This document shows positions 45,415 through 55,047 of a stretch of DNA of 64,000 nucleotides, piece after piece; within the stretch, counting starts at the first letter, position 1; every line of letters starts with the position of its first letter. The stretch covers positions 1 through 64,000 of the forward strand of contig CAJTPM010000009.1 of NCBI GenBank assembly GCA_910578085.1, in the 5' to 3' direction. The position numbers and the translations under genes were made by a program. The notes beneath the pieces are model-generated. The model did no database searches. It was given only the letters and a program-made list of their open reading frames with translations, and was not told where the DNA came from. Origin of the DNA: an uncultured Lachnospiraceae bacterium (GTDB lineage: Bacteria > Bacillota > Clostridia > Lachnospirales > Lachnospiraceae).

Positions 45415-46434
45415 ATGGCTATGGAATATTATAACTCTGATGGTATTAAGAAACCGGAACAGGGAGAAAGAACGCGCAAATTCGGTATGATACCGATCGC
45501 TATTATCATCGCTGCACTCATTTTTTTACTGTTAAATTCCATGGTGATCACGAAGGAGAACCAGTTCAAACTGATCAGACAGTTCGGACGCGTGGAACGG
45601 GTGCTGACGCAGGCGGGCTTAAGCTTTAAGATCCCATTTGTGGAGTCTGTGGATACGATTCCGAAGGAGCTGCTGATCTACGATCTGCCTGCTTCGGACG
45701 TGATCACTTCGGATAAAAAGACAATGATCGTGGACAGCTATGTGCTCTGGCATGTGACGGATCCGTTAAAGTTTGCTCAAACGTTGAGCGGTTCTGTGAG
45801 CAATGCGGAAGGCCGTATCGACGCCATTGTGTATAATGCGACAAAAAATACGATTTCCAATATGAAGCAGGACGAAGTGATCCGCAGCCGTGATGGCAAG
45901 ATGACGATCACGGTGGAAGAGCCGGATACTGAGGTGAAAGGCAATGATCTGGAACTCTCCAGGCAGGAAGAGGTAGTGGAGATAACTTCTCTCACAGAAA
46001 AGATCATGGAACAGATTGGCCATGTGGAAGACCAGTATGGGATTGAACTGATGGCGGTGGAAGTGAAAAAACTGGATCTGCCGGACGACAATAAGCAGGC
46101 GGTCTATGCCCGCATGATATCGGAGCGGGAAAATATTGCGGCGCAGTACACGGCGGAAGGAAAATCTGAGGCCAGGATGATTGAAAATACCACTGATAAG
46201 GAAGTTTCCATTATGCTTTCCGATGCCCAGGCGAAAGCGGAGGCGACTGTGGCGGAGGGTGAGGCGGAATATATGCGGATCCTTTCGGATGCTTATTCCG
46301 ATCCGGCGAAGACGGACTTCTATTCGTTTGTCCGGGCGTTAGACGCGTTAAAGGAGAGTGTGAAGGGGGATAACAAGACGGTTATATTGTCGGAAGATTC
46401 GCCGATTGCGCAGATTTTCAATGGGGGGTATTGA
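45415..46434 (+). CDS. hflC: FtsH protease modulator HflC
   Basis: 339 aa. Membrane segment at residues 25-45 (MIPIAIIIAALIFLLLNSMV), band-7 domain starting TKENQFKLIRQFGRVERVL, and VTIEVEE-type insert (about residues 160-185) specific to HflC proteins of this group, then the coiled coil YTAEGKSEARMIEN. Partner of HflK. GGAGGAGGAATAAGG precedes the ATG and overlaps the hflK stop. Confidence 0.85.
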   Translation: MAMEYYNSDGIKKPEQGERTRKFGMIPIAIIIAALIFLLLNSMVITKENQFKLIRQFGRVERVLTQAGLSFKIPFVESVDTIPKELLIYDLPASDVITSDKKTMIVDSYVLWHVTDPLKFAQTLSGSVSNAEGRIDAIVYNATKNTISNMKQDEVIRSRDGKMTITVEEPDTEVKGNDLELSRQEEVVEITSLTEKIMEQIGHVEDQYGIELMAVEVKKLDLPDDNKQAVYARMISERENIAAQYTAEGKSEARMIENTTDKEVSIMLSDAQAKAEATVAEGEAEYMRILSDAYSDPAKTDFYSFVRALDALKESVKGDNKTVILSEDSPIAQIFNGGY

Positions 46435-46545
46435 ATTTGCTTTTTTCACGGAGGGCGCGCAGGAGAGAGATAATATCTCCGTCGCCGCGCTGGTTATGGT
46501 AAAAAGAAGGAAAAAGAAATTTAAAGGAAATGGATAATTGATTAT

Positions 46546-48306
46546 ATGGACACGAAGGAATATAAGACAAAAGAGTTGTGGGAAAGGTTTATCCCTTATT
46601 TTAGAAGATATTATGGTACTTTGGCGCTTGATTTGTTTTGTGCGGCGCTGACAACGGTTTGCGAGCTGGTGCTGCCGATGATCATGCGGTATATTACCAA
46701 TGAGGGGATAAAGGATCTGGCTTCTCTGACTGTGAGTACCATCGCGGCGTTTGGAGGGGTTTATCTGGCGCTGCGGGTGGTGGACTGTGTGGCCGCTTAC
46801 TATATGGCGAACATGGGGCATATTATGGGGGCGAAGATCGAGACGGACATGCGGCGGGACGCTTACGGTCATTTACAGCAGCTTTCCAATACCTACTATA
46901 ATAATACCAAGGTGGGACAGATCATGGGCAGGATCACCAATGACCTGTTTGATGTGACGGAATTTGCCCACCACTGTCCGGAGGAATTTTTTATTGCGGG
47001 AATCAAGGCCGTTATCGCATTTATTCTGCTGGCTCGGATCAACCTGCTGCTGACGGTGATCGTGTTTTTGTGTATTCCGGTGATGGCGGTTGTGTGTACG
47101 ACTTTTAACCTGAGGCTGCGGGGGGCATTCGGGAAGCAGAGACAGCAGATCGGGGAGCTGAATGCCCGGATCGAGGACAGCCTTCTCGGACAGAAAGTGG
47201 TGAAGGCGTTCACCAATGAAGAGGTGGAAAACGGGAAATTTGAGAAAGACAACGGCGCGTTTCTGAATATCAAACGGGAGACCTATCGGTATATGGCGGC
47301 CTTTCAGACAACGGTGCGGATGTTTGACGGACTGATGTATCTGATCGTGCTGGTAGCAGGCGGAACCTTTATGCTGAAGGGACTGATCGAGCCGGGGGAT
47401 CTGGTGGCCTACATTATGTATGTGTCTACGCTGATCGCAACGATCCGCCGGATCATTGAGTTTGCGGAACAGTTCCAGCGGGGTATGACAGGGATCGAAC
47501 GATTTTTGCAGATCATGGATGCGGACATTGAGATTTTTGATGAACCGGGAGCGGTGGAACTCAAAGAACCGGAAGGCAATATTGTGTTTGAGGATGTGAA
47601 TTTTGAGTATCCGGACGACCATAATCAGGTTTTCAGCCATCTGAATCTCTCCATACAGGCCGGAGAGAAGGTGGCCATCGTGGGGCCCTCGGGCGGCGGA
47701 AAGACAACGCTGTGTAACTTGATTCCCCGGTTTTATGATGTGTCGGCGGGACGCATTACGCTGGACGGGAAAGATATCAAAAGTTTTACGTTAAAGAGCC
47801 TGCGAAAAAGCATCGGCATCGTGCAGCAGGACGTGTATCTGTTTTCGGGTACGGTGTTTGAGAATATCGCCTACGGTAGAACGGGAGCTTCCAAAGAGGA
47901 AGTGATGGAGGCGGCGAAGCGGGCGGGCGCTCATGAGTTTATTATGGAATTGAAGGACGGCTATGAGACTTACGTAGGAGAGCGGGGCGTGAAGCTTTCC
48001 GGCGGACAGAAGCAGCGCATCAGTATTGCTCGGGTATTTCTCAAAAATCCGCCTATCATTATTCTGGATGAGGCGACGTCCGCACTGGATAACGAGAGCG
48101 AGTTTGAGGTGGCGAAATCTCTGGCGAAGCTTTCCGAGGGAAGAACGACACTGACCATAGCGCACAGGCTTTCCACGATCCGTAATTCCGACAGGATCCT
48201 TGTGCTGACGGAGGAGGGCATTGTGGAGGAAGGTACGCATGATGCGCTGATGGCGTTAAAGGGAATGTACTATCACTTCTATGAGATGGCGAATGAGTTG
48301 AAATAA
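46546..48306 (+). CDS. ABC exporter, fused membrane and ATPase domains
   Basis: 586 aa. Six hydrophobic segments in the first 330 residues (LDLFCAALTTVCELVLPMIM onward), then the ATPase: GPSGGGKTT (Walker A, about 383), LSGGQKQR (signature, about 485), IIILDEATSALD (Walker B, about 506) and AHRLST (H-loop). Homodimeric or heterodimeric multidrug/lipid exporter of the MsbA/LmrA type. It stands alone between hflC and a MATE pump, so substrate cannot be told. Weak ribosome site (AAAGGAAATGG, 13 nt away). Confidence 0.85.
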   Translation: MDTKEYKTKELWERFIPYFRRYYGTLALDLFCAALTTVCELVLPMIMRYITNEGIKDLASLTVSTIAAFGGVYLALRVVDCVAAYYMANMGHIMGAKIETDMRRDAYGHLQQLSNTYYNNTKVGQIMGRITNDLFDVTEFAHHCPEEFFIAGIKAVIAFILLARINLLLTVIVFLCIPVMAVVCTTFNLRLRGAFGKQRQQIGELNARIEDSLLGQKVVKAFTNEEVENGKFEKDNGAFLNIKRETYRYMAAFQTTVRMFDGLMYLIVLVAGGTFMLKGLIEPGDLVAYIMYVSTLIATIRRIIEFAEQFQRGMTGIERFLQIMDADIEIFDEPGAVELKEPEGNIVFEDVNFEYPDDHNQVFSHLNLSIQAGEKVAIVGPSGGGKTTLCNLIPRFYDVSAGRITLDGKDIKSFTLKSLRKSIGIVQQDVYLFSGTVFENIAYGRTGASKEEVMEAAKRAGAHEFIMELKDGYETYVGERGVKLSGGQKQRISIARVFLKNPPIIILDEATSALDNESEFEVAKSLAKLSEGRTTLTIAHRLSTIRNSDRILVLTEEGIVEEGTHDALMALKGMYYHFYEMANELK

Positions 48307-48413
48307 TTCTTCTGAACGCCGGAAAGAAAATTTGTGTGATCCGGAATAGTGCTATATGGCGCTTTTCGTTCGGATATTGCAGACCGGGTGAGTATTATGG
48401 GACAGAGAAAGCT

Positions 48414-49760
48414 ATGAGAGAAAGAGAGACGGACAGCAGAGAAATACTGCGGATGCTGATCACATTGTCGATTCCTACCGTATTGGAGGAGATACTGCAT
48501 ACGCTGCTGCAGTATGTGGATACGGCGATGGTGGGCAGGCTGGGAGAGCAGGCCACGGCGGCAGTCAGCGTCACCACGACGATCACCTGGTTAATCAACA
48601 GTATTTCCGGCGCCGCCGGTGTGGCGGTACTGGCAATGATCTCCAGGGCGGTGGGCAGCGGCGATGAGAAACGGATCAAAAAAATATCAGAACAGGCGCT
48701 GTTGCTGACCGTGGTTTTCGGCGCTGTAACGGGCGGTATTTCCATAGTGCTGAGTCCGTATATCCCGGTCTGGATGGGCGCGGAGGAAGCGATATGGAAA
48801 CCGGCGTCCGTCTATTTTACGATCGTCAGCATACCTATGGTATTTCGCAGCGCAAGCATTATTCTGGCGGCGGCCATTCGCGGTACGAAAGATACCAGAA
48901 CGCCGATGTTTATCAGTATCGGCAGCAATCTGTTAAATGCAGTGTTAAATTATCTGCTGATCTATACGGCAAGACTTGGTGTGACTGGTGCGGCGTTGGC
49001 TTCGGCGGTATCTTATACGGTATCCGGCGTATTTATGTTTGCCGCTTATCGAAAAAAGGAAAAGCTGTATTGGGAATGGAAGGGTTTTCATGCAGACAGA
49101 CAGATCTTAAAAGAATGTGCCGATATCGGTCTGCCGGTGTTAGGGACGAGTATGGCGTCCTGCATGGGATATGTGGTGTTTGCCGGGTTAGTATCCGGCA
49201 TGGGGACAACGATCTTTGCGGCCCATTCCATAGCGGTCACGGCGGAGACGATCTTTTATATCCCGGGATATGGCCTGCGGACGGCGACATCCACCCTGGT
49301 GGGCATTTCTCTCGGGGAGAACAACAGAGAAAAACTGGGGACAGTCAGCAAACTGAGTATTGCACTGACGGTGGGGATGATGTTTCTCTCCGGTGTGCTG
49401 CTCTATTTTGTGTCTTATCCGCTGATGTGCCTGTTTACACCGGTGGAAGAAGTGGCGGCATTGGGGGCGGCGATGCTTCGGCTGGTGGCGTTTTCAGAAC
49501 CGTTTTTCGGGTTGATGATCGTGCTGGAGGGAATTTTCTACGGCATGGGGCGCACCCGCTACGCGTTTCTTTCGGAGACCGGGAGCATGTGGGGCATCCG
49601 GATCCTGTTTACCTTTCTCTGTGTGACGGTCTGGAAGCTTGATCTGCGGGCGGTCTGGTACTGTATGATCGCAGACAATGTCTGCAAGGCGCTGCTGTTT
49701 ACCCTGCCGGCGAAGAAATATATTTTTGGGAAAAAGGGGGACGGAATATGGAGGGAATGA
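48414..49760 (+). CDS. MATE-family multidrug efflux protein
   Basis: 448 aa, 12 hydrophobic segments. It opens REILRMLITLSIPTVLEEIL and has VDTAMVGRLGEQATAAVS (typical first MATE loop) and GTKDTRTPMFISIGSNLLNA midway, matching the internal repeat. MATE pumps export cationic drugs using Na+ or H+. The ATG at 48414 was chosen over an upstream ATG because homologs begin near the first helix; the ribosome site is poor. Its 3' end overlaps the decayed HipA-like gene. Confidence 0.85.
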   Translation: MRERETDSREILRMLITLSIPTVLEEILHTLLQYVDTAMVGRLGEQATAAVSVTTTITWLINSISGAAGVAVLAMISRAVGSGDEKRIKKISEQALLLTVVFGAVTGGISIVLSPYIPVWMGAEEAIWKPASVYFTIVSIPMVFRSASIILAAAIRGTKDTRTPMFISIGSNLLNAVLNYLLIYTARLGVTGAALASAVSYTVSGVFMFAAYRKKEKLYWEWKGFHADRQILKECADIGLPVLGTSMASCMGYVVFAGLVSGMGTTIFAAHSIAVTAETIFYIPGYGLRTATSTLVGISLGENNREKLGTVSKLSIALTVGMMFLSGVLLYFVSYPLMCLFTPVEEVAALGAAMLRLVAFSEPFFGLMIVLEGIFYGMGRTRYAFLSETGSMWGIRILFTFLCVTVWKLDLRAVWYCMIADNVCKALLFTLPAKKYIFGKKGDGIWRE

Positions 49761-50259
49761 AACCGTTCACGATTATGCAGAAAGATATCGAAGTCATGCG
49801 GGTGCTATTGCTTAGTCGCGCCAATGGCAATACGGAATCCCGGATCGAGGTTATGTGTTCTGATCTGTTAGACAAAATGAATGTGGAGCATGTGCATTGT
49901 GAGGCCGGGGAGGATAAGGGAAAGTATGTCTGTATGTGCCCCTGTATGACAACGGAGTCGAAAGCGATCCTGACCGGCATGGGCAGAACTGGGGTTTCTA
50001 TTACGACACGGAGTCCAGGGAGATCCTGGGCTGTCATCCGCTGTTTGATCACAATAATGCTTTTGATATTGATTATATGAAGAACATGGACGCACCCTAT
50101 CAGTTTGGAGAGATGACAATCAGGCAGGCGGCGCAAAAAGCAATGGACAAAGTGGACTTCCACTTTACAGCGCCCATCACACGAAAAGATTTTATTACGG
50201 ACAGACAGTATGAGAGCTTTCGAAAGAGAGCAAAGTGTCTTGGCCTGCAGGTTGAATAA
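49748..50259 (+). pseudogene. HipA-like kinase remnant, frameshifted and deleted
   Basis: Two frames together resemble a Lachnospiraceae HipA-like protein of about 300 aa. The first (49748 on) has MKPFTIMQKDIEVM, then jumps to RIEVMCSDLLDKMNVEHV and stops making sense after about 49970. The second frame (about 49936-50259) holds DRHGQNWGFYYDTESREIL, LFDHNNAFD and VDFHFTAPITRKDF, i.e. the kinase catalytic loop and Mg-binding region. The middle is deleted and the frames do not join. An ATG with GGAGG begins the first part. Non-functional. Confidence 0.6.
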
Positions 50260-50737
50260 ACAGTCTTATGCAATCCAAATATAAAAGCAGCGCGCAAATA
50301 TCGGCAGATATGTCGATGCAGGCGCGCTGTTTATTCGTGTATACCCCATCTCTTATCCGATCTTTATTTCAACCAAATTCCATATAATAAAAATGATATT
50401 AGAATATGAAACAACTTCGCCCCAGACAGATACTTATAAAATAACAGCTCAGTCTTTATTGTCGTTTACTGTATAAGACTCATGCCTATGCGTAAATCAC
50501 CAGTTATCGCAGAAATAAAATTTGTGAACTATTAGCAAAGTTCGGCTGACTTATATTTATGGTGGTACCACGAACCAGGGGCATAAGGGTTTAGCTAGCA
50601 CCATTTCCCTCACGGCGTCCGGCACCACTAACTACATAATGCCCCATTGTATATCTTTCCTCTGACAGGAAATACTTGTAAAAAGCGAACAGGTTCCCCC
50701 GCGGATTTTGCGCCGCGAACCTGGATAGGAGGAAGAT
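50260..50737. other. 478-bp noncoding region before the CarD-like gene
   Basis: A hairpin CAGCGCGC/GCGCGCTG (50288-50329) followed by TTTATT can terminate rightward transcripts. A later stretch contains GGTGGTACCACG (50561-50572), which looks like a T-box core, and a GGGGCAT/ATGCCCC inverted repeat (50578-50645). No aminoacyl-tRNA synthetase or amino-acid gene follows, so the T-box reading is doubtful. No gene seen. Confidence 0.5.
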
Positions 50738-51256
50738 ATGTATCAGAAAGGCGACTATGTTGTATATGGCACAAAGGGTGTTTGCCTGGTGGAGGATGTA
50801 ATGGAAATAGACTGGGGGGCGGACTGTATTTCTTCGGGAAAGCTGTGCTATAAGCTGACACCCCGGTTTACGAAGGGCTCTACGATCTATGCCCCGGTGG
50901 AAAATAAAAAGACAGTGATTCGTTCCGTGATGTCCGGGGAGGAGGCGGAAGCGGTATTGGAAGGCGCCGGGAAACTGAAAACGCTCTGGGTAAAGGATGA
51001 AAAGGAGCGGGAAAAGAGCTACCGGAGCGCACTTTTAAGCGGCAGCAGTGAGGAGTGGTCAAGGATCATAAAAACTTTGTATCTGCGCAAGAGAGAGCGG
51101 CAGAAAACCGGAAAAGGCATGACCTGCATCGATGAAAGATATCTGCATATTGCGGAAAGTATTCTGTTTGGCGAGATGTCTCTGCCGCTGCATCTCAGCG
51201 TAAAGGAGGTGGAAAGAAGATATTTTCAGGGTGTGAATGAAGGGGAGGAGAAGTAA
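50738..51256 (+). CDS. CarD-family transcription regulator
   Basis: 172 aa. MYQKGDYVVYGTKGVCLVED is the Tudor-like RNA-polymerase-binding domain; residues about 80-160 form the helical C-terminal domain (VKDEKEREKSYRSALLSG, a helix with RIIKTLYLRKRERQ). CarD/CdnL binds the RNAP beta subunit and stabilises open promoter complexes. Start after AGGAGGAAGAT. It is followed by the VWA lipoprotein gene with a 32-bp gap; the link between them is unclear. Confidence 0.8.
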   Translation: MYQKGDYVVYGTKGVCLVEDVMEIDWGADCISSGKLCYKLTPRFTKGSTIYAPVENKKTVIRSVMSGEEAEAVLEGAGKLKTLWVKDEKEREKSYRSALLSGSSEEWSRIIKTLYLRKRERQKTGKGMTCIDERYLHIAESILFGEMSLPLHLSVKEVERRYFQGVNEGEEK

Positions 51257-51288
51257 AAAGGTTTAAAGCGCACAGGGAGGTGTTGATT

Positions 51289-52980
51289 ATGAAAAAGAAA
51301 GTTACAGCGGCAGTTTTGAGTATTGTGTTAGCGGCGGGCATTTTAGCCGGCTGCGGTGTGGGCAAAGATTCCGGTGTATTCCCCTTCGGGGGAAATGCGG
51401 AAGCGCCCATGGAGGAGACAGAGCCCTGGTACGATACTGGGGAGGAGGCGGGAGGATACTATGAGGAGGCTCCCGCTGAATGGGATGGGGCGGCGGCTAC
51501 AGGCGAAAGCTATGCCGATTCCTGCTATCAGTTTGATGAGCCGACTCCGGACAGCGAGGAGTACAGCAAGTGGCAGGAGAAGGGATTTTTTACTGTGATG
51601 AATCAGCCCCTGTCAACTTTTGCGGCGGATGTGGATACCGCTTCCTACAGCAATCTGCGCAGGATGATAACGGATGGCTATACACTGGATGAGATACCGG
51701 AGAAGGCCGTCAGAATTGAGGAAATGCTCAATTATTTTACATATGACTATAAACAGCCGGAAGGCGGCGAGCCCTTCGGCGTGACTACCGTGATCAGCCG
51801 GTGTCCCTGGAATGAGGAAGCACAGCTTCTGATGATAGGATTAAAGACGGAGGAGATCGATTATGCGGATGCGCCGGCATCCAATCTGGTGTTTCTGTTA
51901 GACGTGTCCGGTTCCATGGGAGACTATGATAAGCTGCCGCTTTTACAGGAGGCTTTCGGCATGCTGGCGGAAAATCTCACGGAGAAAGACAGAATATCCA
52001 TCGTCACATACGCTTCCGAAGATAAGATCGTGCTGGAGGGTGTGAGCGGCGATAAGAAGACGAAGATCAGGCGGGCTTTAAATTCTCTGGAAGCGGGCGG
52101 CGGCACCTATGGGAGCAGAGGACTTGAGACGGCGTACCGGATTGCCGGGGAAAATTTCATTGAGGGAGGAAATAACCGGATTATTCTTGCCACGGACGGG
52201 GATCTGAATATCGGTATGACCACACAGGAGGAGCTGGAAGAGCTGATTACCGAAAAACGGGAGTCCGGCATTTTTCTGTCGGTGCTGGGGTTTGGAACCG
52301 GCAATATCAAGGACAATAAAATGGAGACGCTGGCCGATAAGGGCAACGGAAACTATGCCTATATTGACAGCATGCGGGAGGCGAAAAAGGTTCTGGAAAA
52401 GGAGATGACGGCTACGCTTCTTACGATCTGCAAGGATGTGAAGCTGCAGGTGGAATTTAATCCGGCAGTGGTGGCCGAATACAGGCTGATCGGTTATGAA
52501 AACAGAGTGCTTGATCGGAAGGATTTTGAGGACGATACGAAGGATGCCGGTGAAATCGGCGCAGGACACAGCGTCACGGCCATGTATGAACTGACTTTAA
52601 AAGATCCGCTTACGCCGCTCAGTGAAAAAGAGATTGAAAACCTGAAATATGGAGATCATTACAAAGAAGAACTTGAGGCTTCGGATGGTGCGGGTAAAGC
52701 ATCGGAGGAGGAATGGCTGACCATCAGTATCCGCTATAAAAAACCGGCGGAAGATACCAGCAGCCTGCTGCAGTATCCGGTAAGCTTCGACAGTTATACT
52801 TACGAGCCGGGAGAAGATTTCCAGTTTGCCGCAGCGGTGGCAGAGTTCGGCCTCTTAGCTTCCCACAGTGAATATCCGGAAGGCGCGTCTGTGGAACATG
52901 TGCTCTCCGTGCTGGAGGAGATGAATCTTGAGGATGAGTATAAGGCGGAGTTTGAGGAACTGGTGCAGGAAGTGAGATAA
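51289..52980 (+). CDS. VWA-domain lipoprotein, YfbK-like
   Basis: 563 aa. A lipoprotein signal (SIVLAAGILAGCG) is followed by an acidic, Gly/Glu-rich linker. The YfbK-type region has PLSTFAADVDTASYSNLRRM and YFTYDY; the VWA domain has the metal site DVSGSMGDYD (about residue 206), then ATDGDLNIG. A C-terminal domain ends the protein. VWA domains bind partners through a metal ion; this protein faces outside the membrane. Start is the ATG 9 nt after GGGAGG. Function in this organism is unknown. Confidence 0.75.
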   Translation: MKKKVTAAVLSIVLAAGILAGCGVGKDSGVFPFGGNAEAPMEETEPWYDTGEEAGGYYEEAPAEWDGAAATGESYADSCYQFDEPTPDSEEYSKWQEKGFFTVMNQPLSTFAADVDTASYSNLRRMITDGYTLDEIPEKAVRIEEMLNYFTYDYKQPEGGEPFGVTTVISRCPWNEEAQLLMIGLKTEEIDYADAPASNLVFLLDVSGSMGDYDKLPLLQEAFGMLAENLTEKDRISIVTYASEDKIVLEGVSGDKKTKIRRALNSLEAGGGTYGSRGLETAYRIAGENFIEGGNNRIILATDGDLNIGMTTQEELEELITEKRESGIFLSVLGFGTGNIKDNKMETLADKGNGNYAYIDSMREAKKVLEKEMTATLLTICKDVKLQVEFNPAVVAEYRLIGYENRVLDRKDFEDDTKDAGEIGAGHSVTAMYELTLKDPLTPLSEKEIENLKYGDHYKEELEASDGAGKASEEEWLTISIRYKKPAEDTSSLLQYPVSFDSYTYEPGEDFQFAAAVAEFGLLASHSEYPEGASVEHVLSVLEEMNLEDEYKAEFEELVQEVR

Positions 52981-53004
52981 TGCGGCAGGCAACGGCATAT
53001 GGAT

Positions 53005-53032
53005 AGGGCTGATGTATAAAAGCATCAGCCCT
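53005..53032. terminator. Bidirectional terminator between VWA gene and pyrG
   Basis: Perfect 10-bp arms AGGGCTGATG/CATCAGCCCT with an 8-nt loop, flanked by T-rich sequence to the right. It serves the converging VWA and pyrG genes. Confidence 0.75.
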
Positions 53033-53040
53033 GTTATTAC

Positions 53041-54651
53041 TTAACGGATATTCTTTGCTTCAAGCGCCGCCTGCACAAACCCTCGGAACAGCGGATGCGG
53101 CCTGTTAGGCCTTGATTTGAGTTCCGGGTGGGCCTGTGTTGCGAGGAAGAAGGGATGGGATGGGATTTCCAGCATCTCTACGATCCGGCCGTCCGGCGAA
53201 GCGCCGGAAAGCTTCAGGCCGTGAGCCGTGAGAACATCCCGGTAGTCGTTGTTAACCTCATAGCGGTGGCGGTGCCTTTCTGTGATATGCTCTGTGCCGT
53301 AGAGCTGATAAGCTCTGGAGGAGGTGTCGAGAACACAGGGGCAGGAACCAAGCCGCAGAGTACCGCCGATGTCCACGATACCATTCTGATCGGGCATCAG
53401 AGAAATTACGGGGTATCTGGTATCGGGATCCAGTTCTATGCTGTGAGCGCCCGTCAATCCGGCCACATGCCTCGCATATTCCACGATGGCAAGCTGCATG
53501 CCGAGACAGAGGCCGAGATAGGGTATCCGATTGACTCTTGCATATTCGATGGCGCAGAGCATACCGTCGATGCCCCGGTCGCCAAAACCGCCGGGCACAA
53601 GGATTCCCTGCACATCCGAGAGAAGACCGGCTGCATTTTCCGGCGTCACAGTCTCGGAATCGATCCATTTGATATGCACCGTGGCACGATTCGTGATGCC
53701 CCCGTGCTTTAAGGCTTCCACAACGCTGATGTAGGCGTCGTGCAGTGCCGTATATTTTCCCACAAGGGCGACGGTCACCTCACCTGTGGGGTGCCGCAGA
53801 CTATCTACCATGGAGATCCAGTCTGTGAGATCCGGTTCCGGGCAGGGAAGCTGCAGGCATTCGCAGGCTGCGTCCGCAAGATGTTCCTTTTCCATAGCCA
53901 GAGGCGCTTCATATAAATACTCCACATCCAGATTCTGCAGCACATGGCGTTTCGGCACATTGCAGAATAAGGAAATCTTATCTTTAATCGATTCATCCAG
54001 GGGATATTCGCTGCGGCAGACAATGATGTCCGGCCGCAGTCCCATGCCCTGCAGCTCCCTGACGCTTGCCTGGGTGGGTTTTGTTTTCATTTCCTGGGAA
54101 GCCCGCAGGTAGGGGATCAGGGTTACATGGATCAGAATCGCGTTTTCATGTCCGACTTCATGCTGAAACTGTCTGATCGATTCTAAAAAAGGCTGGGATT
54201 CGATATCGCCTACAGTGCCGCCCACTTCAATGATGGCAATCCTTGTCCCGGCATTCTCATCGCTGTGATAAAAGAGGCTTTTGATCTCATTGGTAATATG
54301 GGGGATGACCTGTACGGTACCGCCGCCGTAATCGCCGTGGCGTTCTTTTAACAGAACGGACCAGTAGATCTTACCGGTGGTAACATTGGAATTTTTATCC
54401 AGATTCTCGTCGATGAACCGTTCATAGTGCCCCAGATCAAGATCCGTCTCCGTGCCGTCTTCGGTGACAAAGACCTCGCCGTGCTGGATCGGATTCATGG
54501 TGCCCGGATCGATATTGATATAGGGATCAAATTTCTGCATGGTGACACGGTATCCTCTGGCTTTTAGCAGCCTGCCGAGAGAGGCGGCCGTAATGCCCTT
54601 TCCGAGGCCGGAGACAACGCCGCCGGTAACAAATACATATTTTACTGCCAT
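53041..54651 (-). CDS. pyrG: CTP synthase
   Basis: 536 aa, normal length. N-terminal synthetase domain opens KYVFVTGGVVSGLGKGITAA (P-loop-like ATP site); the C-terminal glutaminase has the nucleophile in GLCLGMQ (Cys) and the HPE motif near ATQAHPELKSRP. Makes CTP from UTP using glutamine and ATP. The start follows GAAAGAAGGGTTTT. It stands alone, reading against its neighbours, and shares a terminator with the VWA gene. Confidence 0.97.
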   Translation of the reverse strand: MAVKYVFVTGGVVSGLGKGITAASLGRLLKARGYRVTMQKFDPYINIDPGTMNPIQHGEVFVTEDGTETDLDLGHYERFIDENLDKNSNVTTGKIYWSVLLKERHGDYGGGTVQVIPHITNEIKSLFYHSDENAGTRIAIIEVGGTVGDIESQPFLESIRQFQHEVGHENAILIHVTLIPYLRASQEMKTKPTQASVRELQGMGLRPDIIVCRSEYPLDESIKDKISLFCNVPKRHVLQNLDVEYLYEAPLAMEKEHLADAACECLQLPCPEPDLTDWISMVDSLRHPTGEVTVALVGKYTALHDAYISVVEALKHGGITNRATVHIKWIDSETVTPENAAGLLSDVQGILVPGGFGDRGIDGMLCAIEYARVNRIPYLGLCLGMQLAIVEYARHVAGLTGAHSIELDPDTRYPVISLMPDQNGIVDIGGTLRLGSCPCVLDTSSRAYQLYGTEHITERHRHRYEVNNDYRDVLTAHGLKLSGASPDGRIVEMLEIPSHPFFLATQAHPELKSRPNRPHPLFRGFVQAALEAKNIR

Positions 54652-55047
54652 AAAACCCTTCTTTCTCCCGCCGGGGGAACAAAAAATATAGAACCGGAAA
54701 ACAACCTGCCCCGTTGCAGACTGCTCTCATAGGTTCTACTTATTTTTCGGTTTATAAATTTAGTTTACAGATAAATCTGCATGCCTTAATAGAAGTTCAT
54801 GCGGTGGTCTGTCGATGCTTTGTCCGACAGACACTTTATTATAAAATGATATGCGGAAAAAATCTACTGTTTTTCTAAAAAAATTTAGAAATCTTTTATA
54901 CATGTGTCTATTTATTCACGATTCTATTATTGCTTTATTTTTGTAAATCGGCTAGAATCTAACTATTGGGCAGAATGCATATTCTGTGGTGTCTGGAAGA
55001 CAGGAAAGGAGAAAAGGGAAAGGCGGTATGCTTTTCCTGTAAAAGAA
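54652..55047. other. Divergent pyrG-ftsH promoter region
   Basis: 396 bp between divergent genes. A/T-rich from 54760 with TATAAAATGATAT (about 54840) and TATTATTGCTTTA. A strong AGGAAAGGAGAAAAGGGAAAGG tract at 55004-55026 would fit a ribosome site for the out-of-frame ATG at 55028 rather than the annotated ftsH ATG 20 nt further on. No gene seen. Confidence 0.4.

Noticed and set aside
48794..49642. 282-codon frame within the MATE gene
   Set aside because: Out-of-frame shadow of the pump; composition is not protein-like.
50521..50645. T-box-like core GGTGGTACCACG with a following inverted repeat
   Set aside because: No specifier stem, no aminoacyl-tRNA synthetase or amino-acid gene downstream, and no clear terminator/antiterminator switch.
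53128..53712. 194-codon rightward frame inside pyrG
   Set aside because: Antisense to a clear CTP synthase gene and without a ribosome site.
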